From JAWXCF01 sp034440515 (GTDB taxonomy: Bacteria > Bacteroidota > Bacteroidia > CAILMK01), in the NCBI GenBank assembly GCA_034440515.1, contig JAWXCF010000121.1, forward strand, positions 1 through 8,125: 8,125 bases of DNA, given 5' to 3'. This document shows positions 1 through 6,265 of the stretch, one piece after another. The notes beneath the pieces were generated by a model. It was not told the DNA's origin and did not search any database. It was given only the letters and a program-made list of their open reading frames with translations. Positions within the stretch are counted from its first letter, which is position 1. Each line of letters starts with the position of its first letter. A program made the position numbers and the translations under genes.

Positions 1-2321
1 ACACCCCACAAACTTTGTCTATATAGGTTAAACTCTTTACTAAAGCCATAATCCATACCTAATAGTAGTGGAACATAGTGTTTAGCCCCTTTATAGCAGG
101 CACCTATACTCACGGCTGGTTGACCAGGACGGGCATCGTACTCTGGTTTTAGCTTTAAGATTACAAATTCCCAATTATCATATTTATCTACTACGTCAAA
201 TACTTTTTCTGGGTACGGAAAGTAATTTATAGCAAAGTTTCTGTCCTTAATTTGCATATACAGGCTGCGGAAATGCTCTTTTTCCTCTTGGGTCAGGCTA
301 TCCTTAATAACCAAATCGTAATATGATTCAAATTTGATAGAGCCACTTCTAATGTGGGCCCTGTTTTTAGATGACAGCGTGTTTAGGTATTCATCTACGT
401 GGTTTGTGTAGTTGAAGTTTTGCAATACATTAGCATTTGGCATCAATATTCTAAAGCAGCCTTCGTCTGCCATAATATCTCTTATCTCTTCATCGTCAGT
501 TTCAAAGTCTCTGTACACCACATTTTGAATACCTTCTTTATCTTGTAGTTTTGCAACTTCTTCCATTAACAACTGTAATGCTTTTTTCCAATTTTCATAC
601 TTCCTGTCTATAAATAAGTGCTTTCCTTCGGTAATTAATGATCCCATCCCGAGTGTATGACTAGTAAGGTAGTAGGGGTCAGACTGTCGCTTCTCTTCTA
701 TCTGCATACTTACGCTAGCAGGACTTAGGAAATCATCTTTAAATATGCACTCCGTAAAGAATGTAGCTAATATTGGTTCGCCTATTTTATTTCTGATTAT
801 ATAATAATGGAATATCCAATTATCCTCTGCCAATTCGTTATTGCTAAATGCATCTTCTAGAAACATTAGACCTTTTATACTGTAAGTTCCATTTTCACCC
901 AACATTCCGTTCCATTCATCTTCATTTAAGTTTACTGCATTATTAGTGTGTTGAATAATATAGTTGTCCTTACTTTGGGTAATGCTTTGGTTGGTGTTGG
1001 GAAGAGGAATTACTTGATTTTCTGATACTGGAACGATGTCTTCATACCTTTTTAGGGGTAAATGGAATGCCTTGCGAACATCATTTTCTGTTCTACTTTC
1101 TATTTCTAATGCCTTAGGGAAGTGGTAGTTAATGGCTTGTGCTAATCCTTTTATATCCTCTAAGGTATTGTGTCTATTTATGCAAAATCTTAACCCAGTG
1201 CATTTAACTGGTACAGCAGGAAACATACCTAGGTTTACGTAATATCCTTCATCAAATAGTCGGCGTACCATATTGAATCCGACTTTAGGTTGACCCATTC
1301 CTACAAAATATATAGGGGTCAGTTTGTCACACACTAAAGGTAAATCGCTATCATCTAGTATGGAGTTACATAGGTCAATTCTTTGTTTCAACTCAGCCTG
1401 CATTTCATAAATTTCTGGGCTAAGGTGAATTTCTGCACTGGCTATTGCTGCTCCAATTACAGGAGGAGCTAATGGGTGGCTGTAAGTAAGTGGACCCCCA
1501 AAAGTTTTAACGTGTTTGTAGGTCTCTTGATTTGGAAATATACCCACACCACCTACGGCTCCAAAGCCTTTCGCTATTGTCGTTATTAATATGATACGCT
1601 CTGGCAGTACACCACCGATCATATCAAATGCTAAACCAGTACCATTTACACCGTGCCAGCTCATACCGTGGGCGTCATCTACATATATGTTAAGTTCAGG
1701 ATATTTCTCCATCAACACTTTTAGTCCGTCTAATGGGGCTACATCGCCAAACATACTATAGACACCGTCTATCATATACCATACCTTCTGATACTTGCCA
1801 TTCCACTCCTGTAGTTTGCGTTCTAGCATTTCTAGATTGCTGTGGCGTATCATTTCAATAGGTACACCGCGTTGACGGGTTATTTGTGCTGCTGTTTGTA
1901 CACTCATATGTACTTGTTGGTCCAGTATAATAGCGTGAGTATCTCTAACGACACTGGGCACTATTGATATATGAGCTGTTGATGTGCTACTATATACAAT
2001 AGCGGGTAAGCCTCCATACATTTGGCTCAACATATCCTCCAAATCCTTATTGGGACCAAATGTTAGATATGTACGGGAAACACTAAATTGTGTCCCAAAC
2101 TTATCAATAAATTCTTTGGCTCTGTCTTTTAACCTTTGGTCTGACTCTAGGCCCATATAGCCACAAGTTCCAAAGTTTTGCAACAACTTACTTTCAAATA
2201 CAAAACTTTTACCAGTAAAGTCTTCTTGCTGGGTAGTAAGGTGAAGTATGCCTCTGGCTGTAGCATCAGTAATTAAATCGTTGATGGTGTCCAGATAGTT
2301 ATTATGATTTATTTTTGCCAT
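1..2321 (-). CDS. Fused alpha-oxoamine synthase / GNAT-like N-acyltransferase (3' end cut by window edge)
   Basis: An uninterrupted frame of 773 codons begins with ATG at 2321 (MAKINHNNYLDT) and is still open at base 3. Residues about 30-405 are a fold-type I PLP enzyme of the alpha-oxoamine synthase family, which joins an amino acid to an acyl thioester with loss of CO2. Visible signatures are His138 in QQVHMSVQTAA (ring stacking on PLP), the stretch IDGVYSMFGDVAPLDGL, Asp215 and His218 in VDDAHGMSWHG, and the Schiff-base lysine Lys251 in TTIAKGFGAVGG. A polar linker rich in Asn, Gln and Ser (about 405-450) leads to a second domain (about 450 to beyond 773). Its style is that of FemAB/GNAT acyltransferases, with stretches such as KNRAHIRSG, FRSLYMQIKDRNFAINYFP and PLLLGMDYGFSKEFNLY. 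BioF and serine palmitoyltransferase normally end near 400 residues, so this is a true fusion. The motif DDAHG is BioF/Kbl-like rather than the DEAHS of many serine palmitoyltransferases, so the amino acid substrate is open. I recall databases listing such bifunctional proteins in Bacteroidota without a proven role. No Shine-Dalgarno is seen. The PLP domain is very secure and the second domain moderately so. Confidence 0.93.
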   Translation of the reverse strand, partial: MAKINHNNYLDTINDLITDATARGILHLTTQQEDFTGKSFVFESKLLQNFGTCGYMGLESDQRLKDRAKEFIDKFGTQFSVSRTYLTFGPNKDLEDMLSQMYGGLPAIVYSSTSTAHISIVPSVVRDTHAIILDQQVHMSVQTAAQITRQRGVPIEMIRHSNLEMLERKLQEWNGKYQKVWYMIDGVYSMFGDVAPLDGLKVLMEKYPELNIYVDDAHGMSWHGVNGTGLAFDMIGGVLPERIILITTIAKGFGAVGGVGIFPNQETYKHVKTFGGPLTYSHPLAPPVIGAAIASAEIHLSPEIYEMQAELKQRIDLCNSILDDSDLPLVCDKLTPIYFVGMGQPKVGFNMVRRLFDEGYYVNLGMFPAVPVKCTGLRFCINRHNTLEDIKGLAQAINYHFPKALEIESRTENDVRKAFHLPLKRYEDIVPVSENQVIPLPNTNQSITQSKDNYIIQHTNNAVNLNEDEWNGMLGENGTYSIKGLMFLEDAFSNNELAEDNWIFHYYIIRNKIGEPILATFFTECIFKDDFLSPASVSMQIEEKRQSDPYYLTSHTLGMGSLITEGKHLFIDRKYENWKKALQLLMEEVAKLQDKEGIQNVVYRDFETDDEEIRDIMADEGCFRILMPNANVLQNFNYTNHVDEYLNTLSSKNRAHIRSGSIKFESYYDLVIKDSLTQEEKEHFRSLYMQIKDRNFAINYFPYPEKVFDVVDKYDNWEFVILKLKPEYDARPGQPAVSIGACYKGAKHYVPLLLGMDYGFSKEFNLYRQSLWG

Positions 2322-2470
2322 TGTAATTTGTAATTAATTAGAATCTTTAATTGAACAAGATCTATTTAAATATTTTGGGTTAATTATTAGTATGCAAAAA
2401 AAGAGCATAAGCGTCCTTAGAAATTGACGAATATGGTGGGATTCTTACAGTTGAGTTAAAACATTAAAAT
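2322..2470. other. Divergent intergenic region
   Basis: These 149 AT-rich bases separate the minus-strand synthase gene from the plus-strand STAS-like gene, so both promoters should lie here. A good Bacteroidota-type candidate is visible on the plus strand only (listed separately). On the minus strand a TTTG occurs within a T-run near 2395, but no convincing TAnnTTTG follows at the right spacing, so I do not call the synthase promoter. Confidence 0.6.
2424..2453 (+). promoter_or_regulatory. Candidate Bacteroidota-type promoter of the STAS-like gene
   Basis: TTG at 2424-2426 is followed after exactly 19 bases by TACAGTTG at 2446-2453. This matches five of the six fixed positions of the Bacteroidota -7 element TAnnTTTG, and the spacing matches the known -33/-7 layout. 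It would start transcription about 10-15 bases before the ATG at 2471, leaving a very short leader. The match was made by eye in AT-rich DNA, so a chance hit is possible. Confidence 0.45.
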
Positions 2471-2860
2471 ATGGCAACAATATCAAACGTTCACGAAAAT
2501 CTATTTATAAAGGGTTACGTGTTTGAAGGGATTTTGTACGCTGAATTCAAGGAGCGTGTAATTGACTTACCTGTTATTCAGGCTTGTGTAGAATTACGCA
2601 CAGAAGCTATTGAGGGTCAATCTTTTCCTATAGTGTTAGATGCTACTATAGTGAAGACTGTTACAAAAGAAGCTCGCGATTTTTTGAGTTCACCTATTGG
2701 CACCAATGGAGTTACTGCTACAGCCTTGTTAATAGATAGTAACGTAGGTAAATTTCTTGGAAATTTCTTTTTACATTTAAATAGGCCTTCAGTTCCACTT
2801 AAAATTTTTACAGATGCCAGTCTTGCCAAAAATTGGATTTGCCGGTTTTTAGACAGATAA
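2471..2860 (+). CDS. Small STAS-like (SpoIIAA-like) domain protein, 129 aa
   Basis: This is a complete single-domain cytoplasmic protein with no signal peptide or membrane segment. Its layout resembles a group of short Bacteroidota proteins with a STAS/SpoIIAA-like fold, which I believe is catalogued as DUF7793. There is a strand near residues 53-57 leading into VLDATIVKTVTKEARDFLSS (55-74), then TATALLIDSNVGKFLGNFFL (82-101), then NRPSVPLKIFTDASLAKNWI (104-123), the usual end in which a Phe-Thr-Asp/Ser strand is followed by a short helix containing Trp. STAS-like domains commonly act as protein-interaction or regulatory modules, but no function is established for this group as far as I know, and I assign none. 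The ATG at 2471 is preceded by an A-rich stretch without a Shine-Dalgarno, as is normal here. The next gene on the same strand is a histidine kinase 450 bases downstream, which hints at a signalling role without proving it. Coding status is secure and the family assignment moderate. Confidence 0.85.
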   Translation: MATISNVHENLFIKGYVFEGILYAEFKERVIDLPVIQACVELRTEAIEGQSFPIVLDATIVKTVTKEARDFLSSPIGTNGVTATALLIDSNVGKFLGNFFLHLNRPSVPLKIFTDASLAKNWICRFLDR

Positions 2861-2892
2861 GCTCATAATTTGGGCAAAAAGATTTCAAAATG

Positions 2893-2907
2893 AGCAAATA
2901 GTTTGCT
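2893..2907 (+). terminator. Weak hairpin after the STAS-like gene
   Basis: AGCAAA, a TAG loop and TTTGCT form a perfect 6-bp stem 33 bases after the stop codon, followed by a short, interrupted T-rich stretch. A second possible pairing, GCTCAT at 2861-2866 with ATGAGC at 2890-2895, overlaps it and would compete. The stem is short and AT-rich and there is no clean T-tract, so its role as terminator is only a suggestion. Confidence 0.25.
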
Positions 2908-3033
2908 TTACTGCTTGACGCTTACATTAGTTATTTTGAATAGGTAATATTAAAATAGAAATATGTAATTGTACTGTATAAAGAAACCTCTATAAAGCCG
3001 CTAGTTTTAAGTCTTGACTTGTAATTATCTTGG

Positions 3034-3070
3034 TTATAATTTTAATGATATTTATTCTTTAAAATTATAA
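3034..3070. repeat. Perfect 12-bp inverted repeat, 13-base loop
   Basis: TTATAATTTTAA at 3034-3045 is the exact reverse complement of TTAAAATTATAA at 3059-3070, with 13 bases between. The arms contain no G or C, so an RNA hairpin would be weak, and no T-tract follows on either strand. It could be a protein-binding site, a relic, or a chance product of very AT-rich DNA. The repeat itself is certain; its function is unknown. Confidence 0.7.
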
Positions 3071-3186
3071 TAAAAATGATTAATATAAATATTCAAAGCC
3101 GTTATCTTCATTTTGTTTAATTTCTAATTTATATAATTATCGTTTAAATTTACGTTTTTGTAAACATAAACAAAATATTTACTTTA

Positions 3187-3217
3187 TTTGTAATTGTATT
3201 TTAGTAGTATTATTTTG
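3187..3217 (+). promoter_or_regulatory. Candidate Bacteroidota-type promoter of the histidine kinase
   Basis: TTTG at 3187-3190 is followed after 19 bases by TTATTTTG at 3210-3217, which matches TAnnTTTG except at its second base. A poorer copy of the same arrangement lies just upstream (TTTG at 3157-3160, 19 bases, then TACTTTAT at 3180-3187). Transcription from the main candidate would start near 3222-3226. That leaves no 5' leader for the TTG codon at 3227 and favours translation from the ATG at 3311. Confidence 0.4.
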
Positions 3218-3310
3218 TGAGTAATTTTGCCATTTGGTCATTTAAATTACATAAAAAAATTTGAACTATATGTTAACCAACTCTATTGTAATTATCTGAT
3301 CACAAATCGA

Positions 3311-4534
3311 ATGACACCCAATCGCCAAATAGATGAAATATATACTTTATTAATGCACTTGGCGAGTGGTAATCTAGACTATAGAGCATCACTTGGTGGC
3401 CTTAATGATGAATTGGATGCAATAACCCTAGGTATAAACACTCTAGCTGAAGAAATGCAGGTAACTACAGTAAGTAGAAACTACCTAAACAGTATATATG
3501 AGGGTGTAGCAGATATGTTATTCGTTTTAGATCACGATCTAAACATAAAACAAGCAAATGAACAAGCAGTAAAAAAGCTACTTTACAGTCAAGAGGAACT
3601 TTTAACAAGGAACTTTATTGAGTTGCTAAAACGTAAAACACCAACACTTGCGAAGTCTATAGAGAAAGCGCTGCTTAAAAATCGAGTATGGAACAGCGAT
3701 ATGCCTGTATTCTTAACTAAGTCTGGTAAACCTATAGCCATCAGCATAACAGCCAGTATATTGCATTCAACAGAAAGTTCAATACCTGATATACTTATAG
3801 TTGCTAAAGATATATCGCAAATAAAGCTAACACAAGAAAATCTGAGAAGTAAGAACCACGAACTTAATACATTTATATATCGCGCCAGCCACGACCTTAA
3901 GGGACCTCTCAGTAGCATATTGGGTTTATTAAACTTAGCCCAGACAGACCAAGACGATCCCGCTAGTTTGCGTACCTACCTTACTATGATTAGATCTAGT
4001 GCAGAACGTTTAGACAATATTTTAGAAGAATTTTTAGAATTAGGTAGGATTACACAGAGTAAAGTAACATTAGAAATTATCGATTTTGAAAAGATTATAA
4101 TTGGTAATAAGGAAGATTTATCTCATAGATATGCTGATGCAAAAAATTTATGTATAAACTATACCATTCAAGGGCTTACTCCATTTAAGAACAAAAGTAT
4201 TTTGGTTAGGACTATTATTCAAAACCTAATGGACAATGCTGTAAAATACTCAATAGGTACAAGTGAAAATCCTAGTGTACATATTGACATAAAAATTGAT
4301 GAAAAAAGCGCAATAATCAAGGTGTCTGATAATGGATTAGGCATAGACAAAAAACATCAAGAGAAAATATTTAATATGTTCTATCGAGGCAACAATGTTG
4401 GTAAAGGCCTTGGTTTAGGTCTATACATTGTAAAAAGCAGTGTTGATGCAATGCACGGTAAAATAAAGGTTAAAAGCAATCTAGACCAAGGCACCACTTT
4501 CCAAATCAATTTACCAAATTGCATTAACAGATAG
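3311..4534 (+). CDS. Soluble PAS-domain sensor histidine kinase, 407 aa
   Basis: A cytoplasmic sensor kinase that should autophosphorylate on histidine and pass the phosphate to a response regulator. In order: a HAMP-like segment (about 1-52, with ASGNLDYR and DELDAITLGINTLAEEM), a PAS sensor domain (about 57-170, starting NYLNSIYEGVADMLFVLD), a coiled linker, then the HisKA H-box FIYRASHDLKGPLSSILG with phospho-acceptor His194. The ATPase domain follows, with the N-box NLMDNAVKYS (Asn309), the G1 box VSDNGLGI (Asp340) and the G2 box GLGLG (366-370). All catalytic residues are present. No membrane segment is seen, so the signal is probably intracellular. The open frame extends upstream to a TTG at 3227, but I prefer the ATG at 3311. 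The 28 extra residues match no domain, the preferred start lies just before the HAMP-like segment as in related proteins, and the promoter candidate ends at 3217. No response regulator is in the window. The ligand is unknown. Confidence 0.93.
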   Translation: MTPNRQIDEIYTLLMHLASGNLDYRASLGGLNDELDAITLGINTLAEEMQVTTVSRNYLNSIYEGVADMLFVLDHDLNIKQANEQAVKKLLYSQEELLTRNFIELLKRKTPTLAKSIEKALLKNRVWNSDMPVFLTKSGKPIAISITASILHSTESSIPDILIVAKDISQIKLTQENLRSKNHELNTFIYRASHDLKGPLSSILGLLNLAQTDQDDPASLRTYLTMIRSSAERLDNILEEFLELGRITQSKVTLEIIDFEKIIIGNKEDLSHRYADAKNLCINYTIQGLTPFKNKSILVRTIIQNLMDNAVKYSIGTSENPSVHIDIKIDEKSAIIKVSDNGLGIDKKHQEKIFNMFYRGNNVGKGLGLGLYIVKSSVDAMHGKIKVKSNLDQGTTFQINLPNCINR

Positions 4535-4546
4535 ATAATCTATCTG
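4528..4546. terminator. Shared palindrome over two convergent stop codons (candidate bidirectional terminator)
   Basis: CAGATAGA, TAA and TCTATCTG form a perfect 8-bp stem with a 3-base loop, and TTA/TAA can pair outside it after one mismatch. The palindrome is centred on 4537. The kinase stop TAG (4532-4534) and the stop of the opposite-strand gene (4540-4542) sit at mirror positions within it, and both proteins end in Arg-stop. It would fold the same way in both transcripts. Neither side has a strong T-tract, so termination could be inefficient or need other factors. Confidence 0.5.
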
Positions 4547-6141
4547 CTAATAATTACCTTGCTTGTAAACTGCTCATTCCCAATACTTATCTGCAACCAA
4601 TAGGCACCTGACGGTAAATGTGAAGTAGAAATGCTGTAGCTAGAACTTATTGTAGTAGGCACTTGAATAGGAATCGCTTGCCCCATAACATTGTATAATT
4701 TACAATTAATGCCTTGAACAGTAGGTAATTCAAGTACCAATACATCGTTTGCCGGATTAGGATACACTTTTGTCTTAGCAAACAATGTAGTATTATTTAT
4801 TCCGGTATTGCCATCTATATTTATATAATTTACTTTCAAAGCGAATGCACCACCGCCGCCATTAGCTACCTCTAATTTTACAGAATATAGACCAGCTTTT
4901 GTAAACTTAACTAATGGACTTTGATTGGATGCGCTGGTTCCTGCCTCAAATTCAACTCCGTCTATTGGGCTGATTATCCAGTTCCAACTTCGAGGCCTAT
5001 TTGTACTTTCGTCTATCAGATTGATAGTACCGTTCAGATTATGAGTAGTTCTGTTTGCACTGAAATTACAAACTGGTTTGGTAACAGGTTTCACAACAAT
5101 CCAATTTGTTCTGGGTTTTGTATTTATCAATCCACCTATCAATGTCGTAGCTTTTAGAGTTACAGTGTATGTTCCTTCTTTGCTAAAGCTAAGTTTAGGG
5201 TTCCTACTAGTATTATTAGTGGTAGCTACAAAGCTGGCCGTCCCAGGTCCAGATACCGACCACATCCAAGTGTTTAAGCCTGAAGTAGAATTGCTGATAG
5301 TCAACGTGTCACCAATAAATATAACACTATCCTTTACTGAAAAATTAATTTTTGGACCGTTCGGATTGTAGATATTTTTAGTCTTTTCATCAAAATAATG
5401 AACAGTTCTGTTAATAATACTACCATTCGCACCAACTATTACTTCAAATACTGGGTATTTGATGCCTTTTGCCAACCATTTATATTCTGTTCTGCTATAG
5501 TTTACAGGGGCACCTGCTATAGAATCAGTTTGTACTACGACACTTTTTACCCTGATGCAATCATAAGTTTTATAATTCAACTTAACCTTACCCCACCCAT
5601 CAACAGTAGTAACTCTATAGCCTTGACTATTGTAGGGGAACAGAGCGTTAGTTGTAGATTTACCTGAAAATCTAATACTGTCTTTGCTGTTGCCCCACGT
5701 TAATGGTAATTTGTAAATTCTATCACTATTACCGTAGGTTAGTGTAATGTTAGCCCCGATAAATGGAACTGTAAATGCTGAACCAACCTTTGCATATTCG
5801 CTATTACTTGCTCTGTAGAAATTATAATAATCGTTGATTAATGGAATTGGACTATTTGCTTTCTCACCACTAGCCCCAAAGAAAACCAAGTTATAGGCTA
5901 TATTTATACTACCAGGACTTTGTGCAACTATACTATCTTGACTAACATCTGTCACGCTGCTAAAGTCCCAACTGTAATTTTGACCAGTTTTAGTTTCGTC
6001 TATTTTATCGCTGATATTGGTATAAATGGCTTTGTCTTTATTACCAGGCATATCTGCCCTAGCAATACTAATTTGTGCTTGAGCCAATGTGCTACAGCAG
6101 GCAAAAAGGCAAATTAGGTACATAGTAAATAAGCGTTTCAT
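4540..6141 (-). CDS. T9SS-exported protein with two PKD-like domains and a C-terminal sorting domain, 533 aa
   Basis: The protein should cross the inner membrane by Sec and the outer membrane by the type IX secretion system, ending at the cell surface or outside. I chose the ATG at 6141 because it gives a classic signal peptide (MKRLFTMYLICLFACCSTLAQA, cut after Ala22). An in-frame ATG at 6156 would add only five residues. Residues 23-255 form a beta-rich region of a kind seen in other Bacteroidota secreted proteins, with ADMPG near the start, YSWDFSSV, VTTVDGWGKVKLNYKTYDCI and YKWLAKGIKYPVFEV. Two PKD-like beta-sandwich domains follow (about 265-352 with WMWSVSGPG and EGTYTVTLKA; about 356-445 with WNWIISP and AGLYSVKLEV). 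The type A sorting domain (about 455-533) has VYPNPANDVLVLELP, KLYNVMGQ, LPSGAYWLQI and ends KVIISR. I see no catalytic motif, so an adhesive or structural role is possible but unproven. Cysteines at 15-16 raise a lipoprotein option, but Phe before Ala-Cys is a poor lipobox. Confidence 0.92.
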   Translation of the reverse strand: MKRLFTMYLICLFACCSTLAQAQISIARADMPGNKDKAIYTNISDKIDETKTGQNYSWDFSSVTDVSQDSIVAQSPGSINIAYNLVFFGASGEKANSPIPLINDYYNFYRASNSEYAKVGSAFTVPFIGANITLTYGNSDRIYKLPLTWGNSKDSIRFSGKSTTNALFPYNSQGYRVTTVDGWGKVKLNYKTYDCIRVKSVVVQTDSIAGAPVNYSRTEYKWLAKGIKYPVFEVIVGANGSIINRTVHYFDEKTKNIYNPNGPKINFSVKDSVIFIGDTLTISNSTSGLNTWMWSVSGPGTASFVATTNNTSRNPKLSFSKEGTYTVTLKATTLIGGLINTKPRTNWIVVKPVTKPVCNFSANRTTHNLNGTINLIDESTNRPRSWNWIISPIDGVEFEAGTSASNQSPLVKFTKAGLYSVKLEVANGGGGAFALKVNYINIDGNTGINNTTLFAKTKVYPNPANDVLVLELPTVQGINCKLYNVMGQAIPIQVPTTISSSYSISTSHLPSGAYWLQISIGNEQFTSKVIISR

Positions 6142-6199
6142 AATGATCTGATACATTAAGTTTGACCACTAAGTTAAGAAAAAAAGTATAGCAAAAAAT

Positions 6200-6211
6200 A
6201 TTTAGCTAAAT
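6200..6211. repeat. 12-base AT-rich palindrome between permease and T9SS genes
   Basis: ATTTAGCTAAAT reads the same on both strands. On the minus strand it is flanked by an A-run before and a T-run after, so the permease transcript could form a hairpin followed by a run of U about 55 bases after its stop. The paired bases are nearly all A-T and the loop is tight, so a terminator here would be weak. It could equally be an operator for the T9SS gene that starts 59 bases downstream. Confidence 0.35.
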
Positions 6212-6265
6212 TTTTAATTTCACTTATTAGGAATCTATTGGATTAAATTTTTTTGTTATGCCGTA

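Larger units (their letters stand above)
2861..3310. other. 450-base AT-rich noncoding region before the histidine kinase
   Basis: I find no convincing gene here on either strand. The stretch is extremely AT-rich. It contains a weak hairpin just after the upstream gene, a perfect 12-bp inverted repeat (3034-3045 with 3059-3070), and a promoter candidate at 3187-3217 for the kinase. If that promoter is used, the kinase mRNA has a leader of roughly 85-90 bases. The first part (about 2910-3030) shows nothing I can name. A small RNA cannot be excluded, but I see no direct support for one. Confidence 0.6.

Noticed and set aside
2322..2420. Minus-strand promoter for the fused synthase gene
   Set aside because: A TTTG is present in the T-run near 2395, but no acceptable TAnnTTTG lies 17-23 bases downstream, so I did not call it.
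2617..2829. Open frame of 70 codons on the minus strand
   Set aside because: It lies wholly antisense to the STAS-like gene, matches no family and looks like a shadow of that coding frame.
3589..3918. Open frame of 109 codons on the minus strand
   Set aside because: It is antisense to the PAS and HisKA region of the kinase, whose motifs are unmistakable; its composition is that of a shadow frame.
4921..6117. Four short plus-strand open frames (4921-5157, 5078-5371, 5398-5667, 5920-6117)
   Set aside because: All are antisense to the T9SS cargo gene, which has a signal peptide, PKD-like domains and sorting tail in one clean frame.
6142..6265. Minus-strand promoter for the T9SS cargo gene
   Set aside because: TACTTTTT near 6181-6188 resembles the -7 element, but the -33 position holds only TTT, not TTG, and the stretch is almost all A and T; too weak to call.
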